Notes: generated from the letters alone by a model not told the origin. A DNA stretch of 64,000 nucleotides from Acinetobacter sp. WU_MDCI_Axc73 (GCF_025562455.1 NZ_JAHPRO010000004.1:123265-187264), one strand, 5' to 3'. Positions 56,422 to 64,000 are shown, counted from the stretch's first letter. Numbers and translations: made by a program.

Positions 56422-57354
56422 ATGTCTATCGAACTTTTAACGATATTTATAGGGGCGGCTATTCGTTTATCTGCGCCACTCTTGATTGCTGCAACGGGCG
56501 AGTTGGTGAGCCAAAAAACGGGTGTGATTAATACGAGTGTGGATGGCATGATGCTATCAGGCGCATTTTTGGGAATTTATGGCGCTTATCTGACAAACAG
56601 TCCTGCGATGGGTTTTCTGATTGCAATATTAGGTATTTTACCTTTGGCATTATTGCAGGCATTTTTGAGTGTTAGTTTAAAGGCAAATCAATTGGTCACA
56701 GGAATTGGTATTAATATTCTTGCCTTGGGTATTACGACATTAGCCTATCGGAAAGTCTTTTTTGAAAATGCGAATGGCAATATCAAAAGCAGTTTTGGTT
56801 TTAATAAATTACAGGTTTTTAGTACGGAACAATTTCCATATTTAGCCAATATTTTTAACCAATCTTGGATTGTTTATTTTGGAATTTTACTGTTGTTGGT
56901 GATTTTATTTGTCATGAAAAAGACTGCTTTGGGAATTTGTATAAATGCAGTGGGTGAAGAACCAAAAACAGTCGATCAATCTGGACTTTCAGTAGTCGCA
57001 TTGCGTTATCTCGGGGTATTTACATCCAGCATTATGGCAGCAATTGCAGGATGCCTGATTTCATTGGGTGATATTCATACATTTACCGAAGGAATGACCA
57101 GTGGTATTGGCTTTTTAGCATTAGCAGCGATTATTTTTGGCAACTGGAGTTTAACCAAAACTGCTTTGGCGTGCTTCTTGTTTGGTGCAGTAAGTGCGTT
57201 ACAATACCAATTACCTGCCATGGGAATTAATGTTCCTCCTGCTTTACTTATTATGCTGCCTTATGTTTTGGCATTATTTGCAGTTGCTGGCTTAATGGGC
57301 AAACAAACATCGCCTAAAGCATTAACCGTGCCGTTTATTCGTCACTCAAACTAA
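56422..57354 (+). CDS. ABC transporter permease (BPD type 2), subunit 2
   Basis: 310 aa membrane protein. RLSAPLLIAATGELVSQKTGVINTSVDGMMLSGAFLG is the entry motif of the second subunit in BMP/nucleoside ABC systems. AAIAGCLISLGDIHTFTEGMTSGIGFLALAAIIFGNW follows. ATG 56422 has an AAGGAG site two bases after the first permease stop; the upstream in-frame ATG at 56395 lies inside that gene. Confidence 0.9.
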   Translation: MSIELLTIFIGAAIRLSAPLLIAATGELVSQKTGVINTSVDGMMLSGAFLGIYGAYLTNSPAMGFLIAILGILPLALLQAFLSVSLKANQLVTGIGINILALGITTLAYRKVFFENANGNIKSSFGFNKLQVFSTEQFPYLANIFNQSWIVYFGILLLLVILFVMKKTALGICINAVGEEPKTVDQSGLSVVALRYLGVFTSSIMAAIAGCLISLGDIHTFTEGMTSGIGFLALAAIIFGNWSLTKTALACFLFGAVSALQYQLPAMGINVPPALLIMLPYVLALFAVAGLMGKQTSPKALTVPFIRHSN

Positions 57355-57373
57355 ATTCCGATTGAGAGCCTAA

Positions 57374-58030
57374 ATGGATAAGCCTAAAATAACGACAGAG
57401 AATCAGGTGGAAAAACCTATATCGTTGAATAATCGGGATAATATTTTACGTATTGCATTGGTCGAGTTCGCGGAAAAAGGCTTAAGTGGTGTTCGAGTTG
57501 AACAAATTGCTAAAGCAGCAAAAACAAATATTCGTATGATTTATCATTATTTTAAAAGTAAAGAGCAGTTATATGTTGAGGTTTTAGAATATACCGTTAA
57601 TGAGTTGCGTCGTAGTGAATTACAACTGAATCTGGATATACAGCAAATAGACCCAATCATAGGTATTTTAAAGCTATATGATTTTACTGAACAGCATTTT
57701 GCGACACATCGGGAATTGTTCCGTATTTTACAATTTGAAAACTTACAACAAGCCCAGAATATTCAGCAATCAATTGAAATTCCTTTAGTTTCCTCTCATT
57801 TGCTTCACTATATCGAAGTGCTATTACAGCGAGGTATAAGTTTGGGAGTGATAAAAGCGGGGATTGATCCGTTGCATCTTTATACAATGATTGTCAGTTT
57901 AATTGTTTTTCCTAAGTCTAATGCGCTGACGATGTCTTTTATGTTTAAAACTAATCTAGTCGATGCTGAATGGCAGCAAAAACATAAAGAAATGTGTCGA
58001 GAAATGTTAGAAAGTTTTATTCAGGCTTAG
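57374..58030 (+). CDS. TetR-family regulator, RutR-like
   Basis: 218 aa. The N-terminal domain reads RDNILRIALVEFAEKGLSGVRVEQIAKAAKTNIRMIYHYFKSKEQLYVEVLE, a full TetR helix-turn-helix. The ligand domain recalls the RutR C-terminal type (RutR binds uracil). It is the last gene of the importer operon, 19 bp after the permease. It is the only regulator in the island, so the three GTAAGT-N4-ACTTAC palindromes are probably its operators. Effector is likely the imported compound or its breakdown product. Confidence 0.85.
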   Translation: MDKPKITTENQVEKPISLNNRDNILRIALVEFAEKGLSGVRVEQIAKAAKTNIRMIYHYFKSKEQLYVEVLEYTVNELRRSELQLNLDIQQIDPIIGILKLYDFTEQHFATHRELFRILQFENLQQAQNIQQSIEIPLVSSHLLHYIEVLLQRGISLGVIKAGIDPLHLYTMIVSLIVFPKSNALTMSFMFKTNLVDAEWQQKHKEMCREMLESFIQA

Positions 58031-58078
58031 TCTGAATTTATACGACGAGTGCTATAAATAAATTTTAAATTTAAATAT

Positions 58079-58097
58079 AAGTAAGTTATTACTTACG
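58079..58097. promoter_or_regulatory. operator palindrome, island site 3
   Basis: GTAAGT-TATT-ACTTAC at 58081-58096: 6-bp perfect arms of the same core as sites 1 and 2, 11 bp before the amidohydrolase start. Confidence 0.68.
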
Positions 58098-58107
58098 TGG
58101 TGGAAAA

Positions 58108-59340
58108 ATGACTGAATTAGCCTATATCTTAACGAATATTCGACTCGAACAAGCTTTTGAATATGACGATGATGCAAATGTTGTCGCAACTAAAACGGCA
58201 CTTGCACATTTACATATTGCCAATAGCAAAATTATGGGAATTTATATTGATCAAATCCCAGAAAGTTTGGCGGATTTACCGAGGCAAGATGGGGCCGAAG
58301 CATTGGCTTTACCAGGAATTAACGATGCTCATATTCATCTTGATAAAACCTATTATGGCGGTGAATGGCGCGCAGCCGAAGAAAATAAAACAGTTGCAGA
58401 GATGATCCAGATTGAAAAAAAATTATTGCCATCTCAGTTGCCGTTTATGCAACAGCGCGCTGAAGCAATTTTGGAATTAATTATTTCTAAAGGAGCAACG
58501 AAAACGTTGGTCCATTGTAATGTTGATCACTCCATTGGGACTGATCATTTTGCCAATACTCAGCAGATTTTGCAGCGCTATTCACCACGAATCAGTTCAC
58601 ACATGGTGGCTTTTCCACAGCATGGATTGTATTTAGACGATTCAGTTGCCTTGATGAAAGAGGTTTTGGCAATGGGATGTGATTACGTGGGGGGTCTAGA
58701 TCCCTCTACGATTGATGGCAATATGCAAAAATCCTTAGAAACCACTGTGCAACTTGCGTTAGATTATCAGGCTGGTATTGATATTCATCTGCATGAACGA
58801 GCTCATCAGGGCAAGCAAACCTTGAGCTATCTTTTAGATTTAATTGAACAAAATCCAAGTTTGACCGCTAAAGTGAATTTAAGTCATGGCTTCGTGCTAT
58901 ACGATATTTTTAAAGATGGTGAGCTTGAACACTATGCCTCGCGCATGAAAAATGTAGGCATCAAGCTAATTAGTGGTGTACCTATCCAATTCAGAATGCC
59001 TTTGGCAGAACTGGTTGAGCATGGGGTTAAGGTTGAAGTAGGAACGGATAGTGTCATGGATCATTGGTATCCATTCGGGCAAGGCGATATGATTGAGCGT
59101 AGTAATGTCATCGCACAGCTGTATGGTTGGAAAAGTGAATTTAAGCTTTCACGGGCTTTATATTATGCAACAGGCATTACACCTTTAAGCAATCAGGGTG
59201 AAATTCAATGGCCTAAAGTGGGTATGGATGCAGATATTGTACTATTTGATGCAACATGTTCTGCTGAAGTGATTGCTCGTATTTCCCCTAGAAAAATGAC
59301 TATCCATCAAGGCAATGTTTCATTCCCTTGGGTCTTTTGA
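58108..59340 (+). CDS. amidohydrolase, cytosine deaminase-like
   Basis: 410 aa metal-dependent TIM-barrel deaminase/amidohydrolase. Ligands visible: HxH in NDAHIHLDKT (near residue 73), His in LVHCNVDHS, the conserved HLHE in DIHLHERAHQ, and Asp in EVGTDSVMDHW. These fit the CodA/AtzC group that deaminates cytosine or hydroxy-amino-triazines. It forms its own unit behind operator site 3. In the island it is the best candidate for ring deamination or the first hydrolytic step. Confidence 0.85.
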   Translation: MTELAYILTNIRLEQAFEYDDDANVVATKTALAHLHIANSKIMGIYIDQIPESLADLPRQDGAEALALPGINDAHIHLDKTYYGGEWRAAEENKTVAEMIQIEKKLLPSQLPFMQQRAEAILELIISKGATKTLVHCNVDHSIGTDHFANTQQILQRYSPRISSHMVAFPQHGLYLDDSVALMKEVLAMGCDYVGGLDPSTIDGNMQKSLETTVQLALDYQAGIDIHLHERAHQGKQTLSYLLDLIEQNPSLTAKVNLSHGFVLYDIFKDGELEHYASRMKNVGIKLISGVPIQFRMPLAELVEHGVKVEVGTDSVMDHWYPFGQGDMIERSNVIAQLYGWKSEFKLSRALYYATGITPLSNQGEIQWPKVGMDADIVLFDATCSAEVIARISPRKMTIHQGNVSFPWVF

Positions 59341-59411
59341 GAATTATCGAAAATCAGTACCTGAGTTCGGTTCGATGAAGTATGTTTAATTTCCAATCAA
59401 GTTTTTAAAAC

Positions 59412-59889
59412 ATGATTTACTTGGATTTAAACAATAAGCCACAACTGCAGCCAAAAGTACATGAGTCTAAAGCCAGTATAAAACTTATAGTTGGGTTAAA
59501 TCATAGCAATACAATTCCTGAGTTTGTAGCGCTTGGTGATGGCATTGAAAATGATATGGTGCAAGGTAGAACACTTAAATTTCCATCTGGCTGCATCAAC
59601 TATTGCTGCGATTTATAAAGATCGTTGGAAAGTAGAACTATTTTTTAAAGCGATCAAATAAAACCTGAAATTGAAATCGTTTCTAGATCGAAGTCGAAAG
59701 GCAATACAAACACAAATATGGATTGCATTAATTGTGTATTTACTGGTGAGTTTTGCGAAACATATGGCACAGGAAGGATGGAGTGTTCAAAGATTATTAA
59801 GAATAATTGAGGTGAGTTTATTTGAAAGGAGATTATTGAAATCACTTTTTATGCTAGATAAAAAATGGCTCGAACAAGAAGAATCTTAG
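59412..59889 (+). pseudogene. decayed IS4-family transposase
   Basis: Two pieces in different frames. The first (59412-59618) reads LIVGLNHSNTIPEFVALGDGIENDMVQGRTLKFPSG, the mid-transposase region. The second (from 59581, another frame) reads TIAAIYKDRWKVELFFKAIK, then a TAA where Gln is usual (59659-59661), then NLKLKSFL and QIWIALIVYLLVSFAKHMAQEGWSVQ. The N-terminal part and the stretch between the pieces are missing. The element is dead and marks the right edge of the island. Confidence 0.8.
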
Positions 59890-59996
59890 TTGAGGTTCTT
59901 CTTGTGATATTTGTGGGACAGCAGTGGCTATTTGCTCCTTTTCTCAATAGTTAAGTTAAAAAAATGCTTATGAACTAGAATTTAGGTAAACATAAG

Positions 59997-60866
59997 TTAA
60001 ATAGGTTCATCGAGATATGAAATTTTATATCTTCTGTTTTGCTCAACAGCATGGATATGTGCAAATCCTATTTTGCCGATATGCATACCAGCGATCAATT
60101 GATTTTCCTTTACGATTTTATTCAATAAGTTCTTTCGAGTGACTTTTGCTTGATCTGGATCATAATCAAAACCAATAGAAATATTAGGATCATCTAACTG
60201 GATATATGGAAAATGGACTAGATCTCCCCAAATGAGTACACTACTTTTACCTATTCCAATTTGAAAACCTGTATGCCCAGGCGTATGTCCTGGAAGCAAG
60301 ACAGGTAAAATACCTGGTATAATTTCGGTATTGTTAAATAGATTCAAGCATTTGGTATAAGCATTTAATGTCCGCTGAACTAATGCAAAATTACGTTTCC
60401 CTCGTTCAGTTGCCAGTTGCATCATTTGATCATCCAACCAATACCTAACTTCCAAATTATGTAGATAAAGCTGAGCATTTTGATAAATCGGCTTACCTTC
60501 ATAATCTAATAATCCACCAATATGATCAGGATGTGCATGAGTTATTAGAATTGTGTCAATATCATTTGGAACAATGCCTAATTGAGCCAGATTTTTCAGT
60601 AGTAATCCCCCTGCCTGATTTAGTCCTCCTGTGCCTGAATCAACTAAAATAGTATGTCCATTGCCTTGGATTAGATAACAATTTATATTAATTTGATCTG
60701 TCTTAATGGTGCCTGCATCCATTTGGATTTTTTCAGCAGACTTTTCATCAATTCCAACTAAAAGTGTAAGACTGACACTCATGTCACCATCGCTCAAAAC
60801 AGTCACTAAAAAGTCACCAACTTGACGTGATTGAAAGAGATCTGATCTAGATACAGAATGATTCAT
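59997..60866 (-). CDS. MBL-fold hydrolase (AHL-lactonase/AttM-like group)
   Basis: 289 aa. The metal motif HAHPDHIGGL is complete (HxHxDH), with further ligands in LLPGHTPGHTGF (His), LIWGDLVHFP (Asp) and a C-terminal His (AGMHIGKIGF). The PGHTPGH..F segment is usual in this hydrolase branch, which includes lactonases and many enzymes of unknown substrate. Last gene of a three-gene minus-strand operon, 20 bp after the tautomerase-like gene. Confidence 0.82.
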   Translation of the reverse strand: MNHSVSRSDLFQSRQVGDFLVTVLSDGDMSVSLTLLVGIDEKSAEKIQMDAGTIKTDQININCYLIQGNGHTILVDSGTGGLNQAGGLLLKNLAQLGIVPNDIDTILITHAHPDHIGGLLDYEGKPIYQNAQLYLHNLEVRYWLDDQMMQLATERGKRNFALVQRTLNAYTKCLNLFNNTEIIPGILPVLLPGHTPGHTGFQIGIGKSSVLIWGDLVHFPYIQLDDPNISIGFDYDPDQAKVTRKNLLNKIVKENQLIAGMHIGKIGFAHIHAVEQNRRYKISYLDEPI

Positions 60867-60885
60867 TTATATCTCCGACTCTTTA

Positions 60886-61212
60886 TTAGTTATAGGCATA
60901 CAGCTGTTGAGGTGGGTAGGCAAAGCATCGAATACGGGGTGTCACATGCATAGCTTTTTGAATCAATTGATCAAGTTCACGCATAAAAGCAGTCATTACT
61001 TCAGGCGAGCGACTTGCGAGCAAGCGATAAACCAACTCTGCATATACAGGCTGTCCACAACCAGATTGAACTGAAATATACATGATATGTATTTTTTCAG
61101 GCATTGCCCCAAGCTGTTTCACGCATAAAGATTGACATGCTTTTGTTAATGCAGAGAGATCCTGAACATGTTCCAACAGATTTTCTGAAATATAGAAAGT
61201 AAGATTTGGCAT
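60886..61212 (-). CDS. small protein, possible tautomerase-superfamily member
   Basis: 108 aa beginning MPNLTFYI, so Pro is exposed after Met removal, as in the 4-oxalocrotonate tautomerase/MIF/CHMI superfamily, where Pro1 is the catalytic base. The length matches single-domain trimeric members such as CHMI. The beta-alpha layout (strand, helix ENLLEHVQDLSALTKACQSL, strand KIHIMYISVQ) agrees. Starts 3 bp after the stop of the upstream gene. Assignment is tentative. Confidence 0.55.
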   Translation of the reverse strand: MPNLTFYISENLLEHVQDLSALTKACQSLCVKQLGAMPEKIHIMYISVQSGCGQPVYAELVYRLLASRSPEVMTAFMRELDQLIQKAMHVTPRIRCFAYPPQQLYAYN

Positions 61213-61215
61213 ATC

Positions 61216-61818
61216 TTAAATCTCATATTGCAGCTGAGGGCTGTAAGAATTTTTCAATTGAGTGGTGATTGGTTCATAGAGGTCTACATCAATCATTTTT
61301 GCTATCTGTTCAGCTTGTTCTCGTAATAAAACATAAACCACGCGATAGTTAGGAGATTGATCCAAACCGACTGCCTGCATATGAAAGGGATTTAGTTGAA
61401 TTATTTCCTGATTGAATGGTATTGGTGCAGCACTGATCAATAATACTTGATCTCCTGATACCTCAGGTAGGATGCCCTGAGCTTCGTAGAGATTACGATG
61501 CCAATCAGTAATATTGGCTTGCCAGCGTGCAAAATTTCCCCCACCTTTTTGTTTGTATTCCTCACTGAAAATAACATGTTCATCCTGCACAGTATGAATC
61601 GCCAAATAAACTGGGCAAGTAGGCGTCAATGCTTTGAAACGCTGTGATGTAATAAATCCTGTTACTGAAATGAGAGCAGCCAATTTATCAATACTATAAA
61701 AATCATTCCACTCTTGCTCAGTTTTTACATCGCTATAACTGCATTCTACGGTATAAAACATTGGATTAACCTTGGCATAAAAATTAAACAAATCGTCAAT
61801 ATCTTGACTTTTCATCAT
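61216..61818 (-). CDS. protein of unknown function, first gene of the MBL operon
   Basis: Not recognised. 200 aa, soluble, no signal peptide. Aromatic-rich N-terminal part and conserved-looking WQANITDWHRNLYEAQGIL with a later LLISAAPIPFNQEI. The alternation suggests an alpha-beta fold such as a ferredoxin-like barrel, but no signature is decisive. Two start codons (ATG ATG) are adjacent at 61818. Divergent from the LysR gene. Confidence 0.6.
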   Translation of the reverse strand: MMKSQDIDDLFNFYAKVNPMFYTVECSYSDVKTEQEWNDFYSIDKLAALISVTGFITSQRFKALTPTCPVYLAIHTVQDEHVIFSEEYKQKGGGNFARWQANITDWHRNLYEAQGILPEVSGDQVLLISAAPIPFNQEIIQLNPFHMQAVGLDQSPNYRVVYVLLREQAEQIAKMIDVDLYEPITTQLKNSYSPQLQYEI

Positions 61819-61864
61819 GCTAAAGGCTATTTATTTTCATATAAAACGATATTATCTCACTAAG

Positions 61865-61883
61865 TAGTGACTTTTAGTCACTA
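61865..61883. promoter_or_regulatory. palindrome in the LysR-operon divergent promoter
   Basis: TAGTGAC-TTTTA-GTCACTA, 7-bp perfect arms, in the 94-bp region between the divergent genes. A LysR-type regulator site (T-N11-A form) is the likely reading. Confidence 0.6.
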
Positions 61884-61912
61884 AGTTATATTAAACCTTG
61901 AGGTTAACGTAA

Positions 61913-62797
61913 GTGCGAAAAAAGATACCGAGTAGTAGTGCTTTACAAGCCTTTGAAGCAGCTGCAAGGCATGGAAACTTCGCTCGTGCAGCAGAAGAAC
62001 TTTCATTGACTGAGGGGGCAATCAGTAGACAGATAGGTCGTCTTGAATCACTTTTAAATTGTAAGTTATTCGATCGTGTTGGCAGCCGGGTAAAACTCAA
62101 TGCTGTGGGTACAACCTATGCATATCATGTTCGTGCAACACTTGAACGATTGGATCGAGATACACAATATATTCAAGGTTTACCTGAAGGCACCCAAAGT
62201 CTGGAAATATCGGCACTACCGACCTTTGCAAATCGCTGGCTCATTCCACGTTTAGGAAAGTTTCAGAAAAAACACCCCAATATTGTGGTTAATATTACTG
62301 TCCGAGCAGAACCTTTTATTTTGGCAGGCAGTGGTTTTGATGCTGCACTACACTTTGAACATCCTGCATGGGCAGGTATGCGAACTCAATTTTTATTTGA
62401 GGAACGTCTAATTCCCGTATGTCATCCTACACTCTTATCAGATCAAAATCTTACAGAACAACTATTACAATTGCCTCGTATTCACCGACGTCAAAATCCT
62501 GAAGCATGGTTAGAGTATGCAGTAGAGTATGGAATTCAGTTTAAACACCCTGCTCAAGGTGTCCGATATGATCTTCACGAAATGGCCATTTCAGCAGCAT
62601 TAGCAGGGTTGGGGGTTGCACTTGTTCCATCTATGTATGTTGAAAATGAATTGAAGAGTGGTCTTCTAATAGCGCCTTGGGCAAAATCACAGACACTTAA
62701 AAAACGATTCTGCTTGGTCAAGTCACCTGAAACAGGGATTAATGAAATTACTTTAATGACTTTTGAAAAATGGCTTGAATCTGAGGTAGTATCGTAG
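61913..62797 (+). CDS. LysR-family transcriptional regulator (GcvA-like)
   Basis: 294 aa. LysR helix-turn-helix at residues 8-65 (ALQAFEAAARHGNFARAAEELSLTEGAISRQIGRLE), then a periplasmic-binding-protein-like effector domain. The SALQAFEAAARHGNFARAAEELSLTEGAISRQI stretch is typical of the GcvA subgroup. GTG 61913 is the start, after GAGG. Divergent from and probably controlling the MBL operon. Confidence 0.88.
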   Translation: MRKKIPSSSALQAFEAAARHGNFARAAEELSLTEGAISRQIGRLESLLNCKLFDRVGSRVKLNAVGTTYAYHVRATLERLDRDTQYIQGLPEGTQSLEISALPTFANRWLIPRLGKFQKKHPNIVVNITVRAEPFILAGSGFDAALHFEHPAWAGMRTQFLFEERLIPVCHPTLLSDQNLTEQLLQLPRIHRRQNPEAWLEYAVEYGIQFKHPAQGVRYDLHEMAISAALAGLGVALVPSMYVENELKSGLLIAPWAKSQTLKKRFCLVKSPETGINEITLMTFEKWLESEVVS

Positions 62798-62833
62798 TTT
62801 TTCTAAAATTAACATAATGGTGCTTATGCGAAA

Positions 62834-62862
62834 TTGACATTATGTACAGAATTCTGCACAAT
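62834..62862 (+). promoter_or_regulatory. yefM-yoeB promoter and operator
   Basis: TTGACA (62834-62839), 17 bp, CACAAT (62857-62862). The palindrome TGTACAGAATTCTGCACA (62843-62860, one mismatched pair) covers the spacer and the -10. YefM operators are known to hold a TGTACA core. Confidence 0.7.
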
Positions 62863-62950
62863 TAAATCTCAAACCTAGATTTATCACTGTCATTAGACAG
62901 CTTAGGTGGTAGCATTTTGATGTAACCACAGCTCAAGAGGGCTAGATAAT

Positions 62951-63214
62951 ATGCATGTATTTACATATACCGATGCACGTAATAATTTAAAATCTGTTTT
63001 AGATAAAGTGATTGATGATGTAGATGTAGCTTTTATTACGAGAAAAGAAGGTGGTCATGCTGTTGTAATGGGACAAGATCATTACGATAGCTTAATGGAA
63101 ACATTGTATCTTCTGTCATCTCCTAATAATGCTAATCGTTTAAATGAATCAATAGCTCAATTACGTGCTGGTCAAGCTAAACATAGAGAATTGATTGAGG
63201 ATGACGAATCGTAA
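62951..63214 (+). CDS. yefM: antitoxin YefM (Phd/YefM family)
   Basis: 87 aa. The N-terminal DNA-binding/dimer domain begins MHVFTYTDARNNLKSVLDKVIDD, and AFITRKEGGHAVVMGQDHYDSLMETLYLLSSPNN is the family core. The C-terminal part neutralises YoeB. Its last 14 bp overlap the toxin gene. With YoeB it represses the shared promoter through the palindrome at 62843-62860. Confidence 0.93.
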   Translation: MHVFTYTDARNNLKSVLDKVIDDVDVAFITRKEGGHAVVMGQDHYDSLMETLYLLSSPNNANRLNESIAQLRAGQAKHRELIEDDES

Positions 63215-63464
63215 TATCGAATGGACTGATAATGCTTGGGATGATTATATCTATTGGCAAACACAGGAAAAAAAGATACTTAAACGGATCAATGCTTTAA
63301 TCAAAGAATGCCAAAGAACTCCATTTGAGGGCACAGGAAAACCAGAACCATTAAAAGCAAATCTTTCAGGGTTTTGGAATCGTAGAATTGATGAAAAACA
63401 TAGATTAGTTTATGAAGTTACTGACGAAAGGATCTCTATTGTTCAATGTCGATTTCATTATTGA
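63201..63464 (+). CDS. yoeB: toxin YoeB, ribosome-dependent mRNA endonuclease
   Basis: 87 aa RelE-fold RNase that cleaves translated mRNA at the A site. Key residues of the active site are seen: the conserved Glu/Lys in FEGTGKPEPLKAN, Arg in HRLVYE, and the C-terminal RFHY (His-Tyr catalytic end). ATG 63201 is chosen, overlapping yefM by 14 bp; TTG 63195 would add two residues. The stop is directly followed by the likely left end of the IS3 element. Confidence 0.93.
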   Translation: MTNRNIEWTDNAWDDYIYWQTQEKKILKRINALIKECQRTPFEGTGKPEPLKANLSGFWNRRIDEKHRLVYEVTDERISIVQCRFHY

Positions 63465-63532
63465 TCCTAGCCAAAATAATGGACAATGATTCCCTCTAAA
63501 GATAACGTAACGTTAACTTTGGAGATGTAAAA

Positions 63533-63826
63533 ATGGCTAAACGCTTTAGTCCAGAATTTAAACAACAAGCAATTGATTATGCACTTTCAAACTCGCACGA
63601 ATCTGTGGCTGCTATCGCCCAGAAATTAGGTGTGGGTTATTCAACATTAGATAAATGGATTCGTGAAGCTAATCCAGCGGGTTCAAGCAAACGCCAACTC
63701 TCGCCAGAGCAACAGCGTATTCTCGATTTAGAAAAAGAGGTCAAACAACTCAGGGAAGCTAATGACATCTTAAAAAAAGCACATGTGTACTTTCTAACAG
63801 ATCATGCCAAGAAAAGTACACGGTAA
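63533..63826 (+). CDS. IS3-family transposase OrfA
   Basis: 97 aa. Helix-turn-helix FSPEFKQQAIDYALSNSHESVAAIAQKLGVGYSTLDKWI followed by a leucine zipper (RILDLEKEVKQLREANDILKKA) is typical of IS3 OrfA. Ribosome site GGAG. A slippery run at 63772-63779 lets ribosomes shift to OrfB. Confidence 0.9.
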   Translation: MAKRFSPEFKQQAIDYALSNSHESVAAIAQKLGVGYSTLDKWIREANPAGSSKRQLSPEQQRILDLEKEVKQLREANDILKKAHVYFLTDHAKKSTR

Positions 63827-64000
63827 TTCAAGATCTAACTATGACTGAAATTACGGTTTCTTCTGCTTGTAAATGCCTAGGTGTTAGCACTTCGGGCTAC
63901 TATGCTTGGCGAAAGAGACAGATGTACGTCAATCAAAAATATGCTGATTTAAAAGCTGTATATTGGCAGCACCATGCTCGCTTAGGAGCACCTTCATTGG
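63772..64000 (+). CDS. IS3-family transposase OrfB, truncated by window end
   Basis: Read in the -1 frame from A-AAA-AAA-G (63772-63779). The fused reading gives KKSTCVLSNRSCQEKYTVIQDLTMTEITVSS and then ACKCLGVSTSGYYAWRKR, the IS3 OrfB N-terminus, and continues to the edge. The DDE domain lies outside the window. ATG 63841 could also start OrfB alone. Confidence 0.82.

Larger units (their letters stand above)
63462..64000 (+). mobile_element. IS3-family insertion sequence (partial; right end outside window)
   Basis: OrfA and OrfB with a -1 frameshift signal. The left boundary is not fixed: the inverted repeat probably starts at or just after the yoeB stop (from TGATCCTAGCC at 63462), but the right repeat is absent, so it cannot be confirmed. 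Confidence 0.7.

Overview
The window looks like a chromosomal segment of an Acinetobacter species (gammaproteobacterium, AT-rich). The reasons are the Omp33-36-type porin at 42029-42931, the order guaB / glmM-pdxH-recJ / prfB, a CIO-type cytochrome bd operon, a BetT-type carrier and the CrbS/CrbR-Acs-ActP acetate genes. I read this from protein sequence and gene order alone; the species is not determined.

Layout. 1-5.4 kb: tail of an M23 peptidase, then aceE-aceF (pyruvate dehydrogenase E1 and a three-lipoyl-domain E2). 5.6-9 kb: an acidic protein of unknown function, a yybP-ykoY type Mn2+ riboswitch in front of a GDT1/UPF0016 exporter, an MBL-fold protein and an AI-2E family protein. 9-14.3 kb: guaB and glmM-pdxH-recJ. 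14.4-16 kb: a small membrane protein/XRE regulator pair with two matching palindromic operators, and a porin. 16.4-22.9 kb: prfB with its +1 frameshift, an ArsR regulator with an Old Yellow Enzyme, waaA (with a G9 tract), rsmE, an MscS channel and a DUF805 protein. 23-28.4 kb: acs and genes for organosulfur (dimethyl sulfone) use. 28.8-38.5 kb: CrbR-like regulator, amt behind a sigma-54 promoter, two uncharacterised proteins, CrbS-like sensor, DUF485 and actP. 38.5-43 kb: lipoprotein, channel-like protein, BCCT carrier, Omp33-36. 43-48.2 kb: a gene-poor stretch with two candidate small RNAs, a MocR regulator and cydA-cydB-DUF2474.

The most interesting part is 48.9-59.3 kb: RutB-like hydrolase, amidase, a GGT-family Ntn hydrolase, a BMP-type ABC importer, a RutR-like TetR regulator and a cytosine-deaminase-like amidohydrolase. 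Three near-identical palindromes built on GTAAGT-N4-ACTTAC sit at the start of its transcription units, so I infer one regulon that imports and dismantles a nitrogen-rich heterocycle or amide; its substrate is unknown. The island ends at a decayed IS4-type transposase.

60-64 kb: a three-gene operon (lactonase-like MBL protein, tautomerase-like protein, unknown protein) divergent from a LysR regulator, then yefM-yoeB with its operator, and an IS3-family element cut off by the window end. I saw no rRNA, tRNA or CRISPR array.
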